Shown: piece after piece, positions 15,489-24,159 of the stretch
Numbering within the stretch: the stretch's first letter is position 1
How the letters are laid out: every line of letters begins with the position of its first letter
Assembly: GCA_016294075.1 (NCBI GenBank)
Contig: JAEDCQ010000001.1
Coordinates: forward strand, 186,001-250,000
Reading direction: 5' to 3'
DNA from: Lachnospiraceae bacterium
Lineage (GTDB): Bacteria > Bacillota > Clostridia > Lachnospirales > Lachnospiraceae
DNA length: 64,000 bases
Made by a program: the position numbers and the translations under genes
The notes under the pieces: generated by a model
Told to the model about the DNA's origin: nothing
The model's input: only the letters and a program-made list of their open reading frames with translations
Databases searched by the model: none

Positions 15489-17669
15489 ATGTTTGAAGGA
15501 ACAAGTGATGAAACAATGGATTATGGTCAACAGTTTAAGCCACAACGTGTGGTTAAAGTAATAAAAAAAGACGGAAGTACAGAGGACTTCAATGTATCAA
15601 AGGTTATCAATGCTGTAGGCAAAAGTGCTTATCGTGCACTGACGAAGTTTTCTGATGAAGAAAAGCAGAAGATTTGCCAGTATGTTATTGATAAAGTTGA
15701 TGAACTGGAAACGGATGAGGTTCCGATTCCGATTATGCATAATATTGTAGAAAGTGCTTTGGAGCAGGTAAAGCCGATTGTAGCAAAAAGCTATCGTGAT
15801 TACCGGAACTATAAGCAGGATTTTGTCCGTATGCTGGATGATGTCTATAAGAAGAGCCAGTCCATTATGTATGTAGGGGACAAGGAAAATGCCAACACGG
15901 ATTCTGCATTGGTTTCCACAAAGCGTTCCCTGATTTTCAATCAGTTAAATAAAGAATTATATCAGAAGTTCTTTATGACAACCGAAGAAATTCAGGCATG
16001 CCGTGACGGCTATATTTATGTTCATGATATGTCCGCAAGAAGAGATACTATGAACTGCTGTTTATTTGATGTGCAGAATGTACTGTCCGGCGGCTTTGAA
16101 ATGGGGAACATCTGGTATAATGAACCCAAAACCCTGGACGTTGCATTTGACGTAATCGGTGATATCGTGCTGAGTGCTGCAAGCCAGCAGTACGGAGGCT
16201 TTACCGTACCCAGTGTAGATAATATTTTAGAACCGTATGCAGAGAAATCGTATAAGAAATATATAGATAAATATATTAAATTAGGTATTGACAGGGAAAC
16301 AGCCGAAGCGGAGGCTTATGCGGATGTCTGCAAGGAAATGGAGCAGGGCTTCCAGGGATGGGAATACAAATTTAATACGGTTGCTTCAAGTCGTGGAGAT
16401 TATCCGTTTATTACAGTTACGGCAGGAACAGGAACAGGGCGCTTTGCAAAGCTTGCCACCATTACAATGTTGAATGTCCGCAGAAAAGGACAGGGTAAGA
16501 AGGAGTGCAAGAAGCCTGTATTATTCCCGAAGATTGTATTTTTATATGATGAAAATCTTCACGGACCGGGTAAGGAGCTCGAAGATGTTTTTGAAGCGGG
16601 AGTGAAATGCTCTGCTAAAACGATGTATCCCGATTGGCTTTCATTAACAGGAAAAGGCTATATAGCCAGCATGTATAAGCAGTACGGTAAAATTATTTCT
16701 CCGATGGGCTGCCGCGCGTTTCTTTCACCGTGGTATGAAAGGGGAGGCATGCATCCTGCCGATGATAAGGATACACCGATATTTGTGGGACGATTTAATA
16801 TTGGAGCTGTCAGTCTGCATCTTCCCATGATTCTTGCAAAAGCAAGACAGGAAAGTAAGGATTTTTATGAGGTTTTGGATTATTATCTGAATCTTATTCG
16901 TCAGCTTCATATCCGGACATATGCTTATTTAGGAGAAATGCGTGCTTCTACTAATCCGCTTGCATATTGTGAAGGCGGATTTTTAGGAGGACATCTGAAG
17001 CTGGCCGATAAAATCAAGCCGTTATTAAAGTCTGCGACGGCATCGTTTGGTATTACGGCATTTAATGAACTTCAGATGCTGTATAACGGCAAATCATTGG
17101 TGGAAGACGGTGCCTTTGCCGTGGAAGTGTTAGAGCATATCAACCAGAAAATCAATGAATTTAAAGAAGAAGACGGCAATCTGTATGCGATTTACGGTAC
17201 ACCAGCTGAAAATCTCTGTGGTTTACAGGTACAGCAGTTTAGAAAAAAATACGGCATTGTAGAAGGTGTATCGGATAGAGATTATGTTTCAAACAGCTTT
17301 CATTGTCATGTCACGGAGGATATTACACCGATTCAGAAGCAGAATCTGGAATATCGTTTTTGGGAGCTTTCAAACGGTGGTAAGATTCAATACGTTAAAT
17401 ATCCGATTGATTACAATATAGAGGCAATTAAAACCTTGATCCGCCGTGCCATGGAAATGGGCTTTTATGAAGGGGTTAATCTTTCTCTGGCATATTGTGA
17501 TGATTGCGGTCATCAGGAACTGGAAATGGATGTATGTCCGGTGTGTGGCAGCCACAATTTAACAAAGATCGACAGAATGAACGGATATTTGTCTTATTCC
17601 CGTGTTCATGGTGATACAAGATTAAATGATGCGAAAATGGCAGAAATTGCAGAAAGGAAAAGCATGTAA
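15489..17669 (+). CDS. nrdD: Anaerobic ribonucleoside-triphosphate reductase (class III)
   Basis: Glycyl-radical enzyme making dNTPs from NTPs without oxygen. 726 residues: an ATP-cone at the N-terminus (VVKVIKKDGSTEDFNVSKV), the NrdD catalytic core, a zinc site CDDCGHQ...CPVCGSHN near the C-terminus and the glycyl radical loop in RMNGYLSYSRVHGD. The ATG at 15489 has GAGGGG just upstream; a GTG at 15375 in the same frame lies before the promoter and is rejected. nrdG, its activase, starts 2 bases after the stop. It probably forms an operon with nrdG and dut for anaerobic DNA precursor supply. Confidence 0.96.
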   Translation: MFEGTSDETMDYGQQFKPQRVVKVIKKDGSTEDFNVSKVINAVGKSAYRALTKFSDEEKQKICQYVIDKVDELETDEVPIPIMHNIVESALEQVKPIVAKSYRDYRNYKQDFVRMLDDVYKKSQSIMYVGDKENANTDSALVSTKRSLIFNQLNKELYQKFFMTTEEIQACRDGYIYVHDMSARRDTMNCCLFDVQNVLSGGFEMGNIWYNEPKTLDVAFDVIGDIVLSAASQQYGGFTVPSVDNILEPYAEKSYKKYIDKYIKLGIDRETAEAEAYADVCKEMEQGFQGWEYKFNTVASSRGDYPFITVTAGTGTGRFAKLATITMLNVRRKGQGKKECKKPVLFPKIVFLYDENLHGPGKELEDVFEAGVKCSAKTMYPDWLSLTGKGYIASMYKQYGKIISPMGCRAFLSPWYERGGMHPADDKDTPIFVGRFNIGAVSLHLPMILAKARQESKDFYEVLDYYLNLIRQLHIRTYAYLGEMRASTNPLAYCEGGFLGGHLKLADKIKPLLKSATASFGITAFNELQMLYNGKSLVEDGAFAVEVLEHINQKINEFKEEDGNLYAIYGTPAENLCGLQVQQFRKKYGIVEGVSDRDYVSNSFHCHVTEDITPIQKQNLEYRFWELSNGGKIQYVKYPIDYNIEAIKTLIRRAMEMGFYEGVNLSLAYCDDCGHQELEMDVCPVCGSHNLTKIDRMNGYLSYSRVHGDTRLNDAKMAEIAERKSM

Positions 17670-17671
17670 GA

Positions 17672-18181
17672 ATGAGATATCACAATATTACAAAGGATGA
17701 TATGCTGAACGGTGATGGGCTCAGAGTGGTACTCTGGGTAGCAGGATGCTCACATTGCTGCAAAGAATGTCATAATCCGATTACATGGGATCCGGATGGC
17801 GGTCTGTTATTTGATCAAGCTGCAAAACAGGAGATTTTTGAACAATTAGAAAAGGATTATATCTCAGGTATTACATTTTCGGGAGGCGATCCGCTTCATT
17901 CGGCAAACCGTCTGGATGTTCGTAATCTGATGGAAGAAATTAAAGGGAAATTCCCTGAAAAAACAATCTGGTTATATACCGGGTATGATTGGGAAGAGAT
18001 ATGGCATTATCCCATGATGAAATATGTGGATGTTGTAGTGGACGGTGAATTTAAGATTGACTTAAAGGATACCAAGCTGCTATGGAAGGGAAGCTCCAAT
18101 CAACGGGTTATTGAAGTTCAGGAAACATTGAAGCATACAGACCCGTCAGTTCCTGTTCTGCATTGCGGAAATTATGAATAG
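17672..18181 (+). CDS. nrdG: Anaerobic ribonucleotide reductase activating protein
   Basis: Radical-SAM enzyme that puts the glycyl radical on NrdD. 169 residues, with the CX3CX2C iron-sulfur motif in AGCSHCCKECHNPITW, then the SAM-binding GITFSGGDPLH and LYTGYDWEE. Length is normal for NrdG. It begins 2 bases after nrdD, a coupled arrangement seen in most clostridia. Confidence 0.96.
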   Translation: MRYHNITKDDMLNGDGLRVVLWVAGCSHCCKECHNPITWDPDGGLLFDQAAKQEIFEQLEKDYISGITFSGGDPLHSANRLDVRNLMEEIKGKFPEKTIWLYTGYDWEEIWHYPMMKYVDVVVDGEFKIDLKDTKLLWKGSSNQRVIEVQETLKHTDPSVPVLHCGNYE

Positions 18182-18204
18182 AGAGGCGGAGTGGTGATAA
18201 GAAT

Positions 18205-18717
18205 ATGCATCGTATAGCACAGTTTTATAAGGTTAGTTTTGATGAATTTAAGAATGGTATTGAAGGTGAAATTCCGGGAATGCGGGAAGATGAAATCAGG
18301 GAAATGTATGATTCCTTACAGCTTCCTAAGCGTGCTACAAAAGGAAGTGCAGGATATGATTTTTATGCTCCTTTTACCTTCCATCTGAATCCGGGTGAAA
18401 CCATTAAGATTCCTACAGGTATCCGCGTGAAAATGGAGAATAACTGGGTACTGCAGCTTTATCCGAGAAGCGGTCTTGGATTCAAATACCGCCTGCAGCT
18501 TAATAATACGGTTGGTATTATTGACAGTGATTATTATTACTCTGATAATGAAGGACATATTTTTTCCAAAATAACAAATGATTCCAATGAAGGTAAGGAA
18601 TTGACCGTTTCAAAAGGAACCGGTTTTATGCAGGGTATCTTCATGGAATATGGTATCACGGTTGATGATGATACGGAAGAAATCAGAAACGGCGGTTTCG
18701 GAAGTACGACAAAATAA
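18205..18717 (+). CDS. dut: Deoxyuridine 5'-triphosphate nucleotidohydrolase
   Basis: Hydrolyses dUTP to dUMP, which keeps uracil out of DNA and feeds dTMP synthesis. The 170-residue protein contains trimeric dUTPase motifs: KGSAGYDFYAP (motif 1), YPRSGLGFKYRLQLNN (motif 2), TVGIIDSDYY (motif 3), GFMQGIF (motif 4) and the C-terminal GGFGST lid (motif 5). The N-terminal 40 residues before motif 1 are longer than in E. coli Dut. It follows nrdG by 23 bases and fits the same nucleotide supply operon. Confidence 0.92.
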   Translation: MHRIAQFYKVSFDEFKNGIEGEIPGMREDEIREMYDSLQLPKRATKGSAGYDFYAPFTFHLNPGETIKIPTGIRVKMENNWVLQLYPRSGLGFKYRLQLNNTVGIIDSDYYYSDNEGHIFSKITNDSNEGKELTVSKGTGFMQGIFMEYGITVDDDTEEIRNGGFGSTTK

Positions 18718-18750
18718 TCAAAATAGTAATTTAAAAAAACATATAATACT

Positions 18751-18826
18751 TGAATTCCTCGTTGGTTTGTGTAAAAATGTACATGTTGCTGACGGGGAAT
18801 TTTATATTATAAAATTCCTCGTCAGC
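18751..18826 (+). promoter_or_regulatory. Three-arm alternative hairpin element before the hydrogenase gene
   Basis: GCTGACGGGGAATTTTA (18788-18804) pairs with TAAAATTCCTCGTCAGC (18810-18826), a 17-bp stem with one G-T pair and a 5-base loop. A third copy of the arm, GAATTCCTCGTTGG (18752-18765), can pair with the same left strand over about 10 bases, so two exclusive folds are possible. No T run directly follows. Confidence 0.55.
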
Positions 18827-18882
18827 CATGAGATATATTTTTGAAAGAAATTATAAAGAATATTACAGCATGGAGGAAAAAG

Positions 18883-20394
18883 ATGCGGGGAATTGACACC
18901 CAGGTTCGCAAGATGCGTCGCAGAATCTTTAAGGAAGTGGCTAATCTGGCGTATAACTCTAAGAATCTTAAGGATGATATGGAGGCATTGCCCTATAAAA
19001 TCATCAATTATGATGAATCCGAATATCGTGAGAATATATACAGGGAACGTGCCATTGTGCGTGAGAGGTTGCGTCTTGCAATGGGATTGTCACTTCGACC
19101 TGAGAATCTTCCTGTTCATCTGACGCAGGGTTTAGAAGAAAGTAATATTGATGAGAAATATTATGAGCCGCCACTTATGCAGGTTATTCCGTCGGCATGT
19201 AATTCCTGTCCGACCAATCATTATCAGGTTACGGATAAATGTATGGGATGTGTAGCGCATCCGTGCAGGGAGGTCTGCCCAAGAGGAGCGATTTCCTTTG
19301 AAAACGGTAAATCCGTGATAGATCAGGACAAATGTATTAAATGCGGTAAATGTAAGGCAATTTGTCCTTATGATGCAATTTCACATCAGGTTCGACCATG
19401 TGCGGTGGCGTGTGGTGTAGGTGCGATTGAAAACGATGAAAAAGGCAGGGCTGTAATTAATAATGAAAAGTGTGTTTCCTGCGGCCAATGTATGGTCAGT
19501 TGTCCGTTCGGGGCAATTGCCGATAAGTCGCAGATTTTTCAGTTGATTCGTGCATTACAGTCAGGCAGAAAGATTATTGCGCAGATAGCACCGGCATTTG
19601 TAGGTCAGTTCGGACCGGATGTTACACCGCAGAAATTAAAGACCGCATTAAAGGAGTTGGGATTTACGGATGTATATGAGACTGCAATCGGTGCAGATAT
19701 GGGAGCTGTTACCGAAGCAGAGCATTATGTGCATGAAGTTGCAACAGGGAAACTGCCGTTTCTTTTAACCTCATGCTGTCCTTCATGGTCTATGCTGGCA
19801 AAGAAGTTCTTTCCGGAAACCATTGATAATATTTCCAATGCTTTGACACCGATGGTTGCAACCGCAAGAAAGATTAAAGAAGAACATCCGGATGCACAGG
19901 TAGTATTTATCGGACCATGCGCTTCCAAGAAGCTTGAGGCATCCAGAAGAACCGTTCGCTCAGACGTGGATTTTGTTATCACATTTGAAGAACTTGTCGG
20001 AATGTTTGAAGCAAAAGAAATTATTCCGGCGCAAATAGAAACTGAAACCGAGATGGAGGATGCAACGGGAGCAGGACGAGGCTATGGTGTTGCCGGAGGT
20101 GTTGCAAGTGCTATTGAATCCTGCATCCGTGAATATTATCCGGATGTTGAGGTAAACATAGAGCATGCGGAAAGCCTGTCAGAATGTAAAAAGATTTTAA
20201 TGCTGGCTAAAGCCGGTAAGAAAAAGGGATGTCTGATTGAAGGCATGGCGTGTCCCGGAGGCTGCGTTGCAGGAGCCGGCACCAATATTGCCATAGCACA
20301 GGCACAGAAAAATGTTTTAGCATTTAAGAACCAGGCTAAGCAGCCGCTTCCGCAGCATGAAAATGGAACAGATATGGAGGATAATATATTATGA
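18883..20394 (+). CDS. [FeFe]-hydrogenase-type protein with multiple ferredoxin clusters
   Basis: 503-residue iron-sulfur protein. N-terminal basic and helical region, then cysteine motifs for ferredoxin clusters (CMGC at 120-123 with CREVC; CIKCGKCKAIC 151-161; CVSCGQCMVSC 197-207), then the H-cluster domain: TSCCPSW (296-302), GPCASKKLEA (344-353) and EGMACPGGCVAG (453-464). All four H-cluster cysteines are present, so H2 production or uptake, or H2 sensing, is possible. The motif variants look like the group B monomeric class rather than the classic group A enzyme (which has TSCCPGW and MPC). Start ATG at 18883 follows GGAGG; a TTG at 18841 is rejected. The stop overlaps gltX by 4 bases. 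Confidence 0.85.
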   Translation: MRGIDTQVRKMRRRIFKEVANLAYNSKNLKDDMEALPYKIINYDESEYRENIYRERAIVRERLRLAMGLSLRPENLPVHLTQGLEESNIDEKYYEPPLMQVIPSACNSCPTNHYQVTDKCMGCVAHPCREVCPRGAISFENGKSVIDQDKCIKCGKCKAICPYDAISHQVRPCAVACGVGAIENDEKGRAVINNEKCVSCGQCMVSCPFGAIADKSQIFQLIRALQSGRKIIAQIAPAFVGQFGPDVTPQKLKTALKELGFTDVYETAIGADMGAVTEAEHYVHEVATGKLPFLLTSCCPSWSMLAKKFFPETIDNISNALTPMVATARKIKEEHPDAQVVFIGPCASKKLEASRRTVRSDVDFVITFEELVGMFEAKEIIPAQIETETEMEDATGAGRGYGVAGGVASAIESCIREYYPDVEVNIEHAESLSECKKILMLAKAGKKKGCLIEGMACPGGCVAGAGTNIAIAQAQKNVLAFKNQAKQPLPQHENGTDMEDNIL

Positions 20395-21854
20395 GCAAGG
20401 TTAGAACACGTTTTGCACCGAGCCCGACCGGAAGAATGCATGTCGGGAATCTGCGTACGGCATTATATGCGTATCTGATTGCAAAGCATGCAGACGGAGA
20501 TTTCATTTTACGAATAGAAGATACCGACCAGGAACGTTACGTGGAAGGTGCGGTAGAAATAATCTATCGGACATTGCAGAAAACAGGTTTGATTCATGAT
20601 GAAGGTCCGGATAAGGATAAAGGCTTTGGTCCTTATGTACAGAGTGAGCGTCAGGCAGCCGGCATATATCTTGAATATGCGAAGCAGTTAATAGAAAAAG
20701 GCGAAGCCTATTACTGCTTTTGCGATAAAGAACGTCTTGCCGGTTTAAATCAGGTTATCAACGGAAAAGAGATTAATGTATATGATAAACATTGTCTGCA
20801 TCTTTCCAAAGAAGAGGTGGAAGAGAAGTTAAAAAGCGGTGTACCATATGTTATCCGCCAAAATAATCCGCAGACCGGAACCACCACTTTCTCGGATGAG
20901 ATTTATGGGGATATAACAGTTGATAATATGGAATTGGATGATATGATTTTAATTAAATCAGACGGTTATCCGACCTATAATTTTGCAAACGTTGTGGATG
21001 ATCATTTAATGGGAATCACGCATGTTGTCCGCGGTAACGAGTATCTGTCTTCCTCTCCGAAATACAATCGTTTATATGAAGCATTCGGATGGGAGGTTCC
21101 GATTTATGTACATTGTCCGCTGATTACGGATGAAGAGCATCATAAATTAAGCAAACGATGCGGACATTCTTCTTATGAGGATTTAATTGAGCAGGGATTC
21201 TTGACAGAGGCAGTTGTAAACTTTGTAAGCTTGCTCGGATGGAGTCCGGCTGATTCCTGTGAAGAAATATTCTCTCTTGAGGAACTTGTGAAGATTTTTG
21301 ATTACCATCATATGTCCAAATCTCCTGCAGTCTTTGATTATACAAAGTTAAAATGGATGAACGGCGAATATATTAAAAAAATGGATTTTGATGAGTATTA
21401 TGAACGCGCACTTCCATACATCGAAAAAACAGTTACAAGGGATATAGACAAAAAGAAGCTGGCAGAGATTTGTAAGACAAGAATTGAGGTATTCCCGGAT
21501 ATCTGCGGTTTGATAGATTTCCTGGAAGAACTTCCGGAATATGATGTTGAAATGTATACACATAAGAAGATGAAAACAAATGCAGAGACATCTCTTAGTG
21601 TATTAAAAGAACTTCTTCCTGTATTAGAAGCTCAGGAGGATTACAGCAATGATGCACTATATCGGCTTTTAACAGAACAGGTTGAAAAAATGGGTGTGAA
21701 AAACGGATATGTACTTTGGCCTGTTCGTACTGCGGTGTCAGGTAAGCAGATGACCCCGGCAGGTGCAACGGAGATTATGGAGCTTCTTGGAAAAGAAGAA
21801 TCCGTTACCCGTATAAAAAAAGGAATTGAAAAGCTTGAAGCAGCATTTGCATAA
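20391..21854 (+). CDS. gltX: Glutamyl-tRNA synthetase
   Basis: Class I synthetase charging tRNA-Glu. 487 residues, with the HIGH-type motif in RFAPSPTGRMHVGNLRTALY and the KMSKS-type motif as HHKLSKRCGHSSYED. The C-terminal helical anticodon-binding region is complete. The ATG overlaps the hydrogenase stop (ATGA) after a GGAGG site, so translation is coupled. The sequence alone does not show whether it also charges tRNA-Gln, which many clostridia need with GatCAB. Confidence 0.95.
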   Translation: MSKVRTRFAPSPTGRMHVGNLRTALYAYLIAKHADGDFILRIEDTDQERYVEGAVEIIYRTLQKTGLIHDEGPDKDKGFGPYVQSERQAAGIYLEYAKQLIEKGEAYYCFCDKERLAGLNQVINGKEINVYDKHCLHLSKEEVEEKLKSGVPYVIRQNNPQTGTTTFSDEIYGDITVDNMELDDMILIKSDGYPTYNFANVVDDHLMGITHVVRGNEYLSSSPKYNRLYEAFGWEVPIYVHCPLITDEEHHKLSKRCGHSSYEDLIEQGFLTEAVVNFVSLLGWSPADSCEEIFSLEELVKIFDYHHMSKSPAVFDYTKLKWMNGEYIKKMDFDEYYERALPYIEKTVTRDIDKKKLAEICKTRIEVFPDICGLIDFLEELPEYDVEMYTHKKMKTNAETSLSVLKELLPVLEAQEDYSNDALYRLLTEQVEKMGVKNGYVLWPVRTAVSGKQMTPAGATEIMELLGKEESVTRIKKGIEKLEAAFA

Positions 21855-23766
21855 TAAAGAGCAGCAGCAGGCAATTTCCCATGAATCGGGACCGGTTATG
21901 TGTCTTGCCGGTCCGGGTTCCGGGAAAACCGATGTATTAACCCATCATATCCGTTATCTGATTTTAGAGAAGCATGTCGACCCTTTTCACATTCTTGTTC
22001 TTACTTTTTCCAAAGCATCCGCAATAGAAATGCAGAATAGATTTCTTGATTTAATGGAGCAGGAATACTGCCCGGTTCGTTTTGGTACATTTCACGCCGT
22101 ATTTTTTCACATTTTAAGCCGTTATGAGGGCTATACAGCATCTGATATCCTGTCAATTTCTCAAAAGAAAAACTATCTGAAAACAGTTCTTATGCAAATG
22201 GAATATCAGGAAAAGATTGATACGGATTTATTGGAAAAAATTCTTTCCGATATTTCTTATCTAAAAAATCATAATCATAATCCCGTGATAAATGAAACAG
22301 AAAGTAACATTCCGCAGTTTGGGGAGATATATGAGAAGTATGAAAATTTAGTCAGACAGGAGCATAAACTTGATTTTGATGACATGATGCTTCTGTGTCA
22401 AAAACTGCTGGAAAACCGGACGGATATTCTTGAGGAATACCGGAGAGAAATAGAATATGTATTAATAGATGAATATCAGGATATGAATCCGGTTCAATAT
22501 GAATTAGTAAAAAATCTGGTTAATCCGCACCGAAATCTGTTTGCGGTTGGGGATGACGATCAGGCAATTTACGGATTTCGCGGGAGTAATCCCCAAATTA
22601 TGCTGGACTTTCAAAAGCAATTTCCAAATGGCAGAATAATCACATTTCCCATAAACTATCGTTGTACGGGGGCGATAGTAGAAGCTGCGAATCAAGTCAT
22701 ATCAGGTAATCTGAACCGATTTCAAAAAGATATTTCTGCAAATAAAAAACAGGGTGAACCGGTATATTTTAAAGCATTTGAAAATAAGGGGGAGGAGTAC
22801 AAATATCTTGTCTGTGAGCTTAAGCGGATATATGCATCTGCTTCGGAATCCTTGGATGATTGTGCCTGCCTGTTTCGAACAAATATGGATGCTTCTTATC
22901 TGTCGGAGCTGCTTTTAAAAGAAAAAATTCCCTATCAGATGAAAGAAAGACCTTATAATCCTTATGACCATTTTATCAGTCGAGATTTTTTGCACTATCT
23001 GAGTTTAAAGGAAGGGGAGTTGAGTCTTGAAGAATTTATACCGGTTATGAACAGACCGCTTCGATACATCAGCAGGGACGCTGTAGAAATATCGGGATTT
23101 AGAAATGAATTTACAAAAGAAAAAAAGGTAAGCATTCAAAAATTGAAGGAATTCTATAGGGGAAAAGAATATATGCAGCAGAATGTCAGAAAATTGGAAT
23201 ATGACTTAAAACGAATGAAAAATATGGACATATTTTCAGCAGTCAATTATATACGTAAAGGAATCGGGTATGACGATTTTTTGAGAAAAAAAGCTTTGGA
23301 ACAGCATATCCCATCGGAGGAGTATTTGAATATGGCAGACGAGATACAAAGGCGTATGGGAATGTTTGAAGAATTGGAACAGTTAAAAAACCATATTAAT
23401 ACATATCTGGAAAGCGCGGAAGGACCGGAAGGAAGGCGGAAGGAGAAACAGAGCGGTGTCCATATAATGACATTTCACGCATCAAAAGGCTTGGAATTTG
23501 ATTATGTATACCTTCCGGATTGCAACGAAGGAACTATTCCCTACAAAAAAAGCATTACACCGGAGCAGATAGAGGAGGAGAGAAGGCTGTTCTACGTTGC
23601 AATGACAAGAGCTAAGGAAAAACTGCATATTTTGTATCTGGGCGGAGATAAGAACAACCGGTATCGTGTATCCCGGTTTGTGACGGACGCTCAAACAAAA
23701 AGAAAGGAAACAAAGCGTTTCCCTTACATTTCATCAAAATCTGCGTTATCAAGCCATTCGTCATAA
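21826..23766 (+). CDS. UvrD/Rep-family superfamily 1 DNA helicase
   Basis: ATP-dependent 3'-5' helicase of 646 residues. Motifs in order: NKEQQQAI (Q motif), AGPGSGKT (I, residues 28-35), LVLTFSKASA (Ia), VLIDEYQDMNPVQ (II), GDDDQAIYGFRG (III), NYRCT (IV), MTFHASKGLEFDYVYL (V) and YVAMTRAKEKL (VI). It is shorter than PcrA/UvrD (about 720), with a reduced 2B region. Start is uncertain: TTG codons at 21826, 21835 and 21847 overlap the end of gltX and no ATG fits. The 3' end overlaps the convergent DUF1292 gene by 43 bases. Confidence 0.88.
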   Translation: MKSLKQHLHNKEQQQAISHESGPVMCLAGPGSGKTDVLTHHIRYLILEKHVDPFHILVLTFSKASAIEMQNRFLDLMEQEYCPVRFGTFHAVFFHILSRYEGYTASDILSISQKKNYLKTVLMQMEYQEKIDTDLLEKILSDISYLKNHNHNPVINETESNIPQFGEIYEKYENLVRQEHKLDFDDMMLLCQKLLENRTDILEEYRREIEYVLIDEYQDMNPVQYELVKNLVNPHRNLFAVGDDDQAIYGFRGSNPQIMLDFQKQFPNGRIITFPINYRCTGAIVEAANQVISGNLNRFQKDISANKKQGEPVYFKAFENKGEEYKYLVCELKRIYASASESLDDCACLFRTNMDASYLSELLLKEKIPYQMKERPYNPYDHFISRDFLHYLSLKEGELSLEEFIPVMNRPLRYISRDAVEISGFRNEFTKEKKVSIQKLKEFYRGKEYMQQNVRKLEYDLKRMKNMDIFSAVNYIRKGIGYDDFLRKKALEQHIPSEEYLNMADEIQRRMGMFEELEQLKNHINTYLESAEGPEGRRKEKQSGVHIMTFHASKGLEFDYVYLPDCNEGTIPYKKSITPEQIEEERRLFYVAMTRAKEKLHILYLGGDKNNRYRVSRFVTDAQTKRKETKRFPYISSKSALSSHSS

Positions 23767-24032
23767 GCATCACAGACATCCTCATATTCATCATCATCTT
23801 CAATATATCGAAGAACAGGTTCCTCATTAACATCATCCGGATTTTCACTGTAACCATAGAACCAGACAACATCTTCTTCATCAGAATCCTTTAAATCAGG
23901 AAGAAGGGCAATGTAATCTTTATCGCCAATCGAAAAGATTGTTTCAATTGCACAATTTACGACAGTGCCATCCTCTAAGGTAATATCAACAGTCATGTCT
24001 CTATCATCAAATTCTTCAGCATTATTTTCCAT
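23724..24032 (-). CDS. DUF1292 family acidic protein
   Basis: Small, very acidic protein of 102 residues, with the DUF1292 core (MTVDITLEDGTVVNCAIETIF, GDKDYIALLPDL) and a tail of Asp/Glu and Tyr ending in DEWLDNADFDEM. Function is unknown. Relatives are common in Firmicutes, often near yrrK and ruvX, but here the gene stands alone. The ribosome site AGAAAGGAAG is 9 bases before the start. Its 3' end overlaps the helicase gene on the other strand. Confidence 0.85.
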   Translation of the reverse strand: MENNAEEFDDRDMTVDITLEDGTVVNCAIETIFSIGDKDYIALLPDLKDSDEEDVVWFYGYSENPDDVNEEPVLRYIEDDDEYEDVCDAYDEWLDNADFDEM

Positions 24033-24159
24033 GATTCTGCTTCCTTTCTTTTTTTAAACATAATTGTAACGATATACTCATAAAATATCAATAGTAACCT
24101 TTTATTATTTATGTTAAAATATAAAACAGAAAACATTTAAAGAATAATAAGGAGCACAT

